Source: Coriobacteriales bacterium
Lineage (GTDB): Bacteria > Actinomycetota > Coriobacteriia > Coriobacteriales > UBA8131
Length of the DNA: 13,207 bases
Direction: 5' to 3'
NCBI GenBank assembly: GCA_031286245.1
Contig: JAITUO010000222.1
Coordinates: 1 to 13,207, forward strand
Shown piece by piece: positions 1 to 6,474 of the stretch. How positions within the stretch are numbered: position 1 is the first letter of the stretch; every line of letters begins with the position of its first letter. A program made the translations under genes and the position numbers. The notes under the pieces are model-generated. The model was not told the DNA's origin and made no database searches. It saw only the letters and a list, made by a program, of their open reading frames with translations.

Positions 1-504
1 TTCAAGCTCGGTAAACGACGGGGCGACGATGCCACCGTGGTGATTATGGAGCTTGTCCAAGAGCCGGTCGTCAAGAAGAAGAAAGCGGAGGCAGACGAAG
101 GAGCAGCTCCTGTGCGTCGCCGGGGATTACGCAGTCGCCGGGCACAGGCCGAGGTGTTGGATGCCGATGAGGTTCTGGGAACCGATGAGATGTTGGATGC
201 CGAAGTGTTGGATGCCGATGAAGCCGGTGCCGCCGGAGCTAGGGTGTTCGCTGACGACGAAGTCTTGAGTGCCGAAGAGCTGGAGGAGCTGGCCGCGGAA
301 GATGCCGAAGTATTGGCCGCCGACGCGGAAGATGCCGAGGTACTGGACGCCGACGCGGAAGACGCCGAATCGCTGACCGCGGACGCCGAAGATACTAATG
401 GGGATGAACCCGTGGCCGAGATACTAGAGACGGTAGAGGAACCTGAAGAACCTGTTGCAGAAGCAAGCGAAGAGCCTGTAAACGAGGAAGCGCCAGCGGA
501 ATAA
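1..504 (+). CDS. 3' end of unidentified protein with repetitive acidic C-terminal tail (5' partial)
   Basis: The frame is open from base 1 to the TAA at 502-504, so this is the C-terminal 167 residues of a longer protein; the GTG at 37 is probably internal. Only about 20 residues (FKLGKRRGDDATVVIMELV) look like a folded domain end, and I cannot assign the family. A final beta strand of a PP2C/SpoIIE-type phosphatase (GDDATVV) is one weak possibility. A basic stretch follows (VVKKKK, RRRGLRSRR), then about 115 very acidic residues rich in Asp, Glu and Ala. The tail is made of degenerate tandem units: 6-residue EVLDAD-like units around 151-222 and three 10-residue AEDAEVLxAD units at 295-384. 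Such a tail is expected to be disordered. pgi starts 43 bp downstream on the same strand, so the two may be cotranscribed. The coding call is secure; the function is unknown. Confidence 0.8.
   Translation, partial: FKLGKRRGDDATVVIMELVQEPVVKKKKAEADEGAAPVRRRGLRSRRAQAEVLDADEVLGTDEMLDAEVLDADEAGAAGARVFADDEVLSAEELEELAAEDAEVLAADAEDAEVLDADAEDAESLTADAEDTNGDEPVAEILETVEEPEEPVAEASEEPVNEEAPAE
151..222 (+). repeat. Degenerate 18-bp tandem repeat coding EVLDAD-like units
   Basis: In frame, this stretch reads EVLDAD, EVLGTD, EMLDA, EVLDAD. The units share the DNA core TTGGATGCCGA with few changes, which points to recent tandem duplication inside the coding sequence. Confidence 0.7.
295..384 (+). repeat. Three 30-bp in-frame tandem repeats (10 residues each)
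   Basis: Units at 295-324, 325-354 and 355-384 each begin GCGGAAGA(T/C)GCCGA and encode AEDAEVLAAD, AEDAEVLDAD and AEDAESLTAD. A partial fourth copy (AED) follows. Most differences are single substitutions. Confidence 0.85.
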
Positions 505-546
505 ACTCGTACGGGAATTGGAGCCAAACAAACCGAGGCTAACACA

Positions 547-2268
547 ATGACCAGCGAAGGCCATAACAACAATGACTGCCTTCAGCGCCTTTTGTCGCTG
601 AAGGCAGCTTCACGACTGGGCGAAGGTGATCCGTCACTTTTCGGGCTGTACCCTGACATCCAGGCACAAGCTGTAAGCCGCCTGGGCTGGATCCATCTGG
701 CTTCTGAGCCGCCGATGCCGTTGAAAGAGATCAATGACCTGGCGAAGAATATCGTCTCAGAAGGCTTGGAAGCTGTCGTATTAATCGGTCAGGGAGGTTC
801 CTCACAGGCTTCGATGACCATCACCAAACTGCATGAGGTCGCCAACGCTGGCCAGCAAAACGTGGCTTTTCGTACCATGGACTCTCTGTCACCAGTTTTT
901 GTTAATCACATTTTGGGCTCCTCTGATCCTGCTAAGACTATCTATATTGTCTCCAGCAAGTCCGGTTCGACCATCGAGCCTTTAATGCTGGAAAAAGTCG
1001 TCTGGGCTTATGTAGCCGGGCATCTGGGAAGCACTCGAGCCGCCCGTCGTTTCGTTGCGATAACAGAACCAGCCAGTGGATTGGCCGAACTGGCGGCTGA
1101 GCGTCATTATCGGCTGGTATTGCCTTGCCTGGAAGGAGTGGGAGGACGTTTCACTGCTCTGTCAGTCTCAGCCCTGTTTCCAGCTGCTTTGGTGGGAATC
1201 GATATCAACGAGGCTCTGGCGGGCGCTGCTCTGACAGAGGTGGCTTGTACGACCGACTCGCCTGACAATCCTGCCATCCAACTGGCATGCTTCCTCTACA
1301 CCAGCTACCTGCAAGGACGAGACAAGTTCTCGCTGGTTATGCCACCTTCCGGACAGGTCTTTGGACTCTGGGTTGAACAGATGGTTGCAGAGTCTCTCGG
1401 CAAGGGTAGCACCGGTATTCTCCCCAATATTGAAATTGATGCCAGTATCTTGGCGGAACCTCGTGCTGACCGCAGTGTGATCACTTATGCAGTAGGAGAA
1501 GTCGAAGGTTTTGCAGAGTCGATTGCTAATATCGATGACTCCATTCCGCAGATGCATCACACCATCAATGATCCGATTCAGGCATTTTCGCGTTTTGTCG
1601 TTTGGGAGTATGCAACGGTTTTTTTGAGCATTCTGATGGGTGTTTTTCCGTTTGATCAGCCCGATGTGGAACTGACCAAGTCGATTACCAAGGGTCTGCT
1701 GGCTGGCGCGAAAGAACCGACTATCAAGGAGTACCGCCAATTTCCACCCCTGGACAGTTTTGTCTATGGACTGAGTCTGTCAAATGTCGCCGCTACCAGC
1801 TTGGAGGAAGAAAGCGATTCGCCAAGCCTGGATTGTCTCTTGCGCAGCTTACTGGCTTCGCTCAAACCGGGTGATTATTTTGCGTTGAACGCCTTTTTGC
1901 CGTTTCGCGGTTATGGCCGGCGTGAAGCTTTAGAGCGTATGCGTAATCGAATTGCATCGCGGCTGGGCGTTGTGTCCTGTCTGGAGATCGGTCCGCGCTA
2001 CTTGCATTCCACTGGGCAGTTGCACAAGGGTGGCCCGGACAACGGGGTGTTTTTGGTGCTTTCGTCCGACGAACGAGACGACCTGGCGATTCCCGGCGAA
2101 GACCTGACTCTGGGAGCTTTGGCCGCAGTGCAGGCGCGTGCTGATTTCACAGCCCTGGCAAAGCGGGGACGCCGAGCCCTGCACGTTCATCTGGCGGACA
2201 ATGATTCCGAGACATTGTCACGATTCGCCGACCGCCTCTGCTCCGCCATTTCAGCAATTAGAGTCTAG
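547..2268 (+). CDS. pgi: Glucose-6-phosphate isomerase (transaldolase-fusion type, stand-alone)
   Basis: Interconverts glucose-6-phosphate and fructose-6-phosphate in the cytosol (glycolysis, gluconeogenesis, pentose phosphate cycling). The 573-residue product has two SIS-like lobes. The first holds GQGGSSQAS (about 81-89) and the sugar-phosphate loop YIVSSKSGST (133-142), followed by GVGGRFTALS near 200. The C-terminal part contains HSTGQLHKGGPDNG (from about 487), typical of the isomerase half of bifunctional transaldolase/PGI enzymes rather than E. coli-type Pgi. No transaldolase domain is present: the protein starts with a short polar leader (MTSEGHNNND) and goes straight into the isomerase part. 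The ATG at 547 has a weak GAGG 9 bp upstream. It follows the acidic-tail gene by 43 bp and ends before a weak hairpin. The family assignment is from recognisable motifs. Confidence 0.9.
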   Translation: MTSEGHNNNDCLQRLLSLKAASRLGEGDPSLFGLYPDIQAQAVSRLGWIHLASEPPMPLKEINDLAKNIVSEGLEAVVLIGQGGSSQASMTITKLHEVANAGQQNVAFRTMDSLSPVFVNHILGSSDPAKTIYIVSSKSGSTIEPLMLEKVVWAYVAGHLGSTRAARRFVAITEPASGLAELAAERHYRLVLPCLEGVGGRFTALSVSALFPAALVGIDINEALAGAALTEVACTTDSPDNPAIQLACFLYTSYLQGRDKFSLVMPPSGQVFGLWVEQMVAESLGKGSTGILPNIEIDASILAEPRADRSVITYAVGEVEGFAESIANIDDSIPQMHHTINDPIQAFSRFVVWEYATVFLSILMGVFPFDQPDVELTKSITKGLLAGAKEPTIKEYRQFPPLDSFVYGLSLSNVAATSLEEESDSPSLDCLLRSLLASLKPGDYFALNAFLPFRGYGRREALERMRNRIASRLGVVSCLEIGPRYLHSTGQLHKGGPDNGVFLVLSSDERDDLAIPGEDLTLGALAAVQARADFTALAKRGRRALHVHLADNDSETLSRFADRLCSAISAIRV

Positions 2269-2273
2269 GTGGA

Positions 2274-2294
2274 GCCCCGGGCGATGCCTGGGGT
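2274..2294 (+). terminator. Possible weak terminator after pgi
   Basis: A 9-bp GC-rich stem (CCCCGGGC, loop GAT, GCCTGGGG, with G-U pairs) starts 6 bp after the pgi stop. Only a short TTTT follows, a few bases downstream, so termination efficiency is uncertain. Confidence 0.4.
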
Positions 2295-2338
2295 GTAGAG
2301 TTTTGCGATTGCTTGGGTGATTTCCATGCTTTTTCAAC

Positions 2339-2539
2339 CAAATCCTGGGAATTTCGGAGTTTTTGGCCAAAAAGAGCCCTCATGTATAGTTCTCTATCGG
2401 TTTCACACCTATGGAATTTTGTCTCAACTCATCTACCAGCACTTTTAAATTGTGGAGAAAACCAGATCTGGCATTTTAGGTTAAACAGCCATACATGAGG
2501 GCCTTTTTTGGCCAGAAACTCGGGAATTTCCAGGATTTG
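2339..2539. repeat. About 201-bp element with 49-bp imperfect terminal inverted repeats
   Basis: The arms 2341-2387 and 2491-2537 are reverse complements over 47 bp with about six mismatches, and two further matching bases lie outside. Each arm holds a TTTTTGGCC-type core and a GAGGG/CATGTAT block, so read from either strand the distal arm puts a T-run after a stable stem. About 103 bp of non-repetitive DNA separate the arms. There is no convincing coding sequence (the ATG ORFs here are short and compositionally odd) and no clear target-site duplication. It could be a MITE-like or extragenic palindromic element, a bidirectional transcription stop between pgi and rlmN (which point towards it), or a structured RNA. 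The inverted repeat is directly visible; the role is inferred. Confidence 0.75.
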
Positions 2540-2736
2540 CCTGTTTTGAAGGCTATTCAAACATACAACCGTGTAGATGTCAAGCAATAGAAGCTAAAAC
2601 TCTTGAATTTTAATTGTATAGAGACTATAAATACCATAAAAGTGCTGACAAGCTGGCAGTGGCCATACATAGCAAGGGCAATGGCAGTGTAGTGTGAGCA
2701 AGCGATGGTGTGAATAGAGATAAATGTCACTACCTG
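2540..2736. other. Gene-free spacer downstream of rlmN
   Basis: AT-rich in its first half and GC-richer near rlmN. It contains a loosely repeated GGCAGTG word (around 2656 and 2683). I see no credible ORF, RNA gene or strong hairpin of its own. It lies 3' of both pgi and rlmN, which are convergent. Confidence 0.5.
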
Positions 2737-3918
2737 TCAAAGACTACTCCCAGCCAATTGACCACAAGCACTATTAATGTCAACTCCACGAGAGCGGCGC
2801 AATGTAGTCTCAATGCCTGCAGCCTGCAGTTGTACACAGATAGTCTGTGCTTGCCTACTAGAGGGCGGCTTGAAAACCTCCAGGTCGACTTGCTCGGTAG
2901 GATTCAGGCAGATCAAATTAATATGGCAGTTGATGCCTTCTGTGAACTTGATCAACGCTTTGATTTCTGCTTCGGAGTCGTTGATTCCCTCAATCAAGGT
3001 GTATTCCAAAGTTACACGACGACCACTGTCTTGGCAGTAGTCGAGCAGTGATTGTCGCAGAGCAGGTAGCCGATAAACAGCTAATCCCGGCATCAAGACA
3101 TCACGGGTCACTTGGCGGGCAGAGTGCAGAGAGACAGCCAGGCGGAACTGTTCTGGTTCTTTGGCGAGAGATTTGATTCCGGGAATGATCCCACTGGTCG
3201 AGACCGTCAGATGACGTGCTCCGATGTTCAATCCCTTGCTATGGTTCATCAATCGCAAAGCAGCCATGGTAGCTGTGTAATTGGCAAACGGCTCTCCTTC
3301 ACCCATTGCTACAGCATTTGAGACCCGTAGGTCAAAGTCTGCTGCCACGACCAGCAGTTGGTCAACCATCTCGCCCGGTGACAGTTGGCGGATCAGACCT
3401 AAGTGCCCAGTAGCACAGAAACTGCATCCCATGCCACAGCCGACCTGAGTGGAAAAACAGACTGTCAATCGTTGGTTTTCGGGGATGCCGACTGTTTCGA
3501 CAAAAGTTTCATCTGCTAGCTTAAGCAGATACTTTCGGGTACCGTCGGTAGATACCTGCCGTTCAACAACTTCAGGCTTGGTAAGCGGGTGCTCGCTGGA
3601 CAAAGCGTCACGTAGCGCTTTAGGTAAGTTGCTCATTTCCGAATACTCAGATACCCAGCGACAATACAACCATTCGATTAGTTGTTCTGCCCGGTATGCA
3701 GGTTGGCCATAAGAGGTGACCAGGTCTTGTAGCTCTTCGATGCCGTAACGTTTGATTCCTATTACCTCGGGCACGGATTTCGCAGCAGTCCCGAGTACGG
3801 ATTTCGCAGTGGTCTGTTTGGCATTCGCTGTGTCTTCAGGCGTGCCTTTAGCAGTGGTCTGTTTGGCGTTTGTCAATTCTGCCCCTAACTTGTGATAAGG
3901 ATCGGTCCAAAATAGCAT
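2737..3918 (-). CDS. rlmN: Dual-specificity 23S rRNA/tRNA adenine-C2 methyltransferase RlmN
   Basis: A radical-SAM enzyme that methylates C2 of A2503 in 23S rRNA and A37 in some tRNAs. With the start at 3918 it has 393 residues. It shows the RlmN N-terminal fold (YGQPAYRAEQLIEWLY, about 70-85), FVETVGIPE, the 4Fe-4S motif CGMGCSFC (C161, C165, C168), a GEP motif (MGEGEPFANY), SLHSA, and the second catalytic Cys near the end (INSACG, C385). Residues 1-54 are not family-like: they contain NAKQTTAK twice and other Ala/Lys/Thr repeats, an unusual extension on a protein normally 340-360 long. The frame stays open to 4299, but that part is antisense to ddl, whose own start has a strong RBS. The ATG at 3918 fits a candidate -10 at 3954-3949; its RBS is poor, and TTG 3921 or GTG 3774 cannot be excluded. 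Function is certain; the start is less so. Confidence 0.9.
   Translation of the reverse strand: MLFWTDPYHKLGAELTNAKQTTAKGTPEDTANAKQTTAKSVLGTAAKSVPEVIGIKRYGIEELQDLVTSYGQPAYRAEQLIEWLYCRWVSEYSEMSNLPKALRDALSSEHPLTKPEVVERQVSTDGTRKYLLKLADETFVETVGIPENQRLTVCFSTQVGCGMGCSFCATGHLGLIRQLSPGEMVDQLLVVAADFDLRVSNAVAMGEGEPFANYTATMAALRLMNHSKGLNIGARHLTVSTSGIIPGIKSLAKEPEQFRLAVSLHSARQVTRDVLMPGLAVYRLPALRQSLLDYCQDSGRRVTLEYTLIEGINDSEAEIKALIKFTEGINCHINLICLNPTEQVDLEVFKPPSSRQAQTICVQLQAAGIETTLRRSRGVDINSACGQLAGSSL
3772..3870 (-). repeat. Internal repeats in the RlmN N-terminal extension
   Basis: A 20-bp word (GCAGTGGTCTGTTTGGCRTT on the plus strand) occurs at 3806-3825 and 3851-3870 and encodes the duplicated NAKQTTAK. 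A second word, ACGGATTTCGCAG, occurs at 3773-3785 and 3797-3809. This indicates recent local duplication within the coding sequence. Confidence 0.8.
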
Positions 3919-3943
3919 CAAGGCTACATTCGCAGGTTCTTGC

Positions 3944-3977
3944 TTCTCATTGTAGTGTCTCTCTTCTACAATCGTTA
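3944..3977. promoter_or_regulatory. Candidate divergent promoters of rlmN and ddl, with inverted repeat
   Basis: A 7-bp inverted repeat, ATTGTAG / CTACAAT (3949-3955 and 3966-3972), sits in the 92-bp divergent gap. Each arm supplies a TACAAT -10-like hexamer in opposite directions. For ddl, TTCTCA (3944-3949) lies 17 bp before TACAAT (3967-3972). For rlmN, TACAAT reads 3954 to 3949 and would place transcription about 24 bp before the chosen ATG; its -35 is poor. The arrangement would also suit a dimeric regulator. Inferred from hexamers only. Confidence 0.35.
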
Positions 3978-4010
3978 CCTGAAAACTGATTTGGTCATGG
4001 AGGGTAAGAA

Positions 4011-5285
4011 ATGATCTCAAATTTGTATGACAACGCTGAAGCCGACCCGAATGCAGAAGCAGAGTTAAAGTCCGAGGTAGAAGTTGATACTGACCCGGAA
4101 GATGAAGCAGAGTTAGAGTCCGAGGTTGAAGTTGAGGCCGACCCGAATGTAGAAGCAGAGCCAGAGCAAGAAACAGCATCTGACCTTGAGCCAGAAGCAG
4201 AAGAGCAGCCTGTGGATGAGACCCAATCACCCCCAGCTCCATCTGCCTACCAAACCCAAGTGCCCCCAGCTTCCTTACCTTCAGCTTCAGCACCATCAAC
4301 CAGTAAAACCCCAGCTCCAGCTGTCCAAACTCCTGTCACTCCACGCCGCCGTATCGCTCTGTTGGCTGGGGGAACTTCCGGTGAGCGTGAAGTATCACTT
4401 GCCAGTGGACAAAACGCTGCCCAAGCTCTCACTGATGCCGGGCATCAGGTCGAGATCATCGACACCATCGACCCCGGGTTTATCCACACGCTAATAGAGA
4501 TTCAACCTGATGTTGTCTTCATTGCCCTGCACGGTCGCGACGGAGAAGACGGTCGTATACAAGGGCTGTTGGAGTTGCTTCGCCTGCCATATACCGGCAG
4601 TGGAGTTTTGGCCAGTTCGCTGGCGATGGACAAGTGCCAGAGCAAGGTTTTTTATCGCAACGCAGGCATTCAGGCGCCGGATTGTGTGCAGATCACCCAC
4701 ACCATGATCGGGCTGCAGGCTGCTCAGGATTTCGTTACCCGCTACGGCCTGCCTTGTGTGGTGAAGCCGACTGATGAGGGCTCTTCGTTGGGTATCTCGA
4801 TCGTGCGCGACATGACTGACCTGGCTTGGGCCTTGGACCTCGGTTTCAAATACAGCCGATCGATTCTCGTCGAGCGCTTCATAGCCGGTGTGGAAGTCAC
4901 GGTTCCTGTTATTGGCAATGACGAACTGATAGCATTGCCAGTCATTGAAATCGTGCCGGTGGTTTCAGACTTCTACGATTACGAAGCAAAGTATTCTGAA
5001 GGTGGATCAAACCATATCATTCCTGCTCGTTTGTCTCCCAGTTTACTTGAGTATGTTCAGGAGCAGGCGTTGAAAGCCCATCAGGTGCTCGGGTGCATGG
5101 GGATGTCACGCAGTGATTTTATCGTTGATGCCTTAGGTACAGCCTGGATCATCGAGACTAACACCATTCCCGGGATGACTAGTTTGTCGCTGCTGCCTGA
5201 CTCAGCCAGGCATGCTGGTATTGAAGCTGGTGATTTATATACACGGATCGTAGAGTGGGGGATTGAGGCACATAGTTACAGGTAA
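4011..5285 (+). CDS. ddl: D-alanine--D-alanine ligase with acidic/proline-rich N-terminal extension
   Basis: An ATP-grasp enzyme that joins two D-Ala for the peptidoglycan stem peptide, in the cytosol. The ATG at 4011 has a strong GGAGGG 6 bp upstream, so the long N terminus is translated. Residues 1-111 are low complexity: three 16-residue acidic units (DPNAEAELKSEVEVDT and variants, from residue 12), then a Pro/Ser/Thr/Ala linker. The enzyme core starts near 112 with RRRIALLAGGTSGEREVSL and shows HGRDGEDGRIQG, YTGSG, the ATP-grasp segment VVKPTDEGSSLGIS, ERFIAGVEVTVPV, DYEAKYSEG and the Mg-binding end IETNTIPGMTSLSLLP (the family usually has E-V-N-T at that point). The core length is normal (about 310). 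The gene is divergent from rlmN and 31 bp ahead of the trxB-like gene, probably an operon. D-Ala-D-Ala versus D-Ala-D-Ser/Lac specificity is not settled from sequence. Confidence 0.92.
   Translation: MISNLYDNAEADPNAEAELKSEVEVDTDPEDEAELESEVEVEADPNVEAEPEQETASDLEPEAEEQPVDETQSPPAPSAYQTQVPPASLPSASAPSTSKTPAPAVQTPVTPRRRIALLAGGTSGEREVSLASGQNAAQALTDAGHQVEIIDTIDPGFIHTLIEIQPDVVFIALHGRDGEDGRIQGLLELLRLPYTGSGVLASSLAMDKCQSKVFYRNAGIQAPDCVQITHTMIGLQAAQDFVTRYGLPCVVKPTDEGSSLGISIVRDMTDLAWALDLGFKYSRSILVERFIAGVEVTVPVIGNDELIALPVIEIVPVVSDFYDYEAKYSEGGSNHIIPARLSPSLLEYVQEQALKAHQVLGCMGMSRSDFIVDALGTAWIIETNTIPGMTSLSLLPDSARHAGIEAGDLYTRIVEWGIEAHSYR
4044..4187 (+). repeat. Three 48-bp in-frame repeats in ddl
   Basis: Units start at 4044, 4092 and 4140, each with GACCCG at its 5' end and GAAGCAGAG inside. 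The first two encode DPNAEAELKSEVEVDT and DPEDEAELESEVEVEA; the third diverges after DPNVEAEPEQE. They form the acidic part of the N-terminal extension. Confidence 0.8.
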
Positions 5286-5316
5286 TGCATTAGCAGTGTG
5301 TGAGGGGAGGAATTGC

Positions 5317-6204
5317 ATGTACGATATCGCCATTGTCGGAGCCGGACCAGCCGGACTGTCAGCAGCCATGACAGCCCGAGCTCGAGATAAATCGGTACTG
5401 CTGGTTTCCAACCCAGCTAACAATTCACCTTTGGCCAAGGCCCAACAAATCGATAATTACCCTGGCATGCCTGCCGTCAGTGGTCTTGACCTTTTAACTG
5501 TGATGACAGAGCAGGCGGTTATGTCTGGAGTCGAGTTAGTTAATGATCGAGTTATCTCCGCTATGACTGTTGGTCAGGCTTTTTCATTGACAACTGGAGA
5601 CGACATCTATGAGGCGCGAGCATTGATACTTGCGCTGGGAGCCCAAAAAGCCAAACCTTTACCAGGAGAAATGGAATACCTGGGACGCGGTGTGAGTTAT
5701 TGCGCCACCTGTGACGGCATGTTATACCGCGGGAGGCGAGTGATTGTCTATGGGCTGCATGATGAAGCAGTCATTGAAGCAAACTTCCTGGCAGACATCG
5801 GGTGTGATGTCGCCTACATTGCTCCAGTAGCACCAGAAGGCCTGGTTGCCAGTATCGACGTGCATATCGGTCGGATTACCGGGATTATCGGTGATGCTTT
5901 GGGCATGACGTCTGTCAGTTATCGCGTACCATCAAGAGAAAACACCCGTACAGACTCAGATCAGGAAATCATCGAATGTCAGGGCATCTTCATCCTACGG
6001 CCAACCATCGCACCAAATGCTCTGATCAACGGAATCGAGTTGCTAGATGGTTTCATAAAAGTCGGTAATGACATGTCCACCGGAGTTTCCGGTATCTATG
6101 CTGCGGGCGATTGTATCGGCAAACCTTTCCAGATTGCTAAAGCTGTAGGAGAAGGGCAGATTGCGGCATTAGCGGCTGATGAGTATTTGCATAAAAAAGC
6201 CTAA
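5317..6204 (+). CDS. Thioredoxin reductase-like flavoprotein lacking NADPH motifs
   Basis: The 295-residue FAD-dependent disulfide reductase has an N-terminal FAD loop GAGPAGLSAA (8-17), a redox-active CATC (C129, C132, in YCATCDGM) and a C-terminal FAD motif GIYAAGDCIGKPFQIAKAVGEG, all as in thioredoxin reductase. The NADPH domain departs from the family: where TrxB has GGGDSAxEEA this has YGLHDEAVIEAN (about 145-156), and the HRRxxxR phosphate-binding motif is replaced by IAPVAPEG. It is slightly short for TrxB. This resembles ferredoxin-dependent flavin thioredoxin reductases (FFTR) known from clostridia, or other NADPH-independent members. The ATG at 5317 has AGGGGAGG 6 bp upstream; upstream in-frame codons lack an RBS. 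It follows ddl by 31 bp. A bidirectional hairpin at 6308-6345 lies downstream. TrxR-family membership is certain; the electron donor is inferred. Confidence 0.88.
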   Translation: MYDIAIVGAGPAGLSAAMTARARDKSVLLVSNPANNSPLAKAQQIDNYPGMPAVSGLDLLTVMTEQAVMSGVELVNDRVISAMTVGQAFSLTTGDDIYEARALILALGAQKAKPLPGEMEYLGRGVSYCATCDGMLYRGRRVIVYGLHDEAVIEANFLADIGCDVAYIAPVAPEGLVASIDVHIGRITGIIGDALGMTSVSYRVPSRENTRTDSDQEIIECQGIFILRPTIAPNALINGIELLDGFIKVGNDMSTGVSGIYAAGDCIGKPFQIAKAVGEGQIAALAADEYLHKKA

Positions 6205-6307
6205 GGAAAACAATCGTTATAAATGATTGAAATGATTTGGTAAGCCGGTCTGGAGCACTAAGAACTATTATGACCATGATTTTGTTCTGGAATAGACTAT
6301 TGTCGTA

Positions 6308-6345
6308 AACAACAGGCCTGTTTTGAGATAAACAGGCCTGTTGTT
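6308..6345. terminator. Strong bidirectional terminator-like hairpin
   Basis: Perfect 16-bp arms (AACAACAGGCCTGTTT and its complement) enclose the 6-base loop TGAGAT. It lies 103 bp after trxB on the plus strand and 3 bp after the stop of the small membrane ORF on the minus strand, where TTT follows. It probably ends both converging transcripts. Confidence 0.7.
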
Positions 6346-6348
6346 GGA

Positions 6349-6465
6349 TTACTTATGTTTATTTCTCATTACTATGAAAATAACAATACCGGCTAGTACA
6401 AATAGTACAAATAATAGAAGCAGAATTTCGTGAGTACCAAAACCGGATATCCTCAGCGCAGTCAA
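6349..6465 (-). CDS. Small single-pass membrane ORF (38 residues), in frame after the Tat protein stop
   Basis: After the TAA of the upstream gene (6475-6477) the same frame stays open for 41 codons to a TAA at 6349-6351. A TTG at 6465 preceded by AAAGAG (5-base spacing) could start a 38-residue protein: a short amphipathic lead (ISGFGTHE), about 18 strongly hydrophobic residues (LLLLFVLFVLAGIVIFIV), then a basic end (MRNKHK), so an N-out/C-in single-pass topology is expected. The terminator hairpin begins 3 bp downstream, placing the ORF inside the transcript. Alternatives are a C-terminal membrane anchor separated from the Tat protein by a nonsense mutation, or an extension reached by stop-codon readthrough. 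The composition matches the AT-rich upstream gene. Function unknown. Confidence 0.5.
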   Translation of the reverse strand: MTALRISGFGTHEILLLLFVLFVLAGIVIFIVMRNKHK

Positions 6466-6474
6466 TGCTACTCT

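Noticed and set aside
151..384. CRISPR-like array
   Set aside because: The repeats are tandem, without unique spacers, and in frame with a protein; they are coding repeats.
1168..1740. 190-residue antisense ORF within pgi
   Set aside because: The opposite strand is a secure enzyme gene; no RBS or domain supports the antisense frame.
2313..2498. 61-residue ATG ORF inside the 201-bp element
   Set aside because: Its sequence reflects the inverted-repeat arm and has no RBS, conserved motif or sensible composition.
3919..4299. Extension of the rlmN frame to 520 residues
   Set aside because: This part runs antisense through the ddl promoter, RBS and acidic repeat. Its Leu/Thr-rich sequence is the shadow of the Ddl extension and unlike RlmN.
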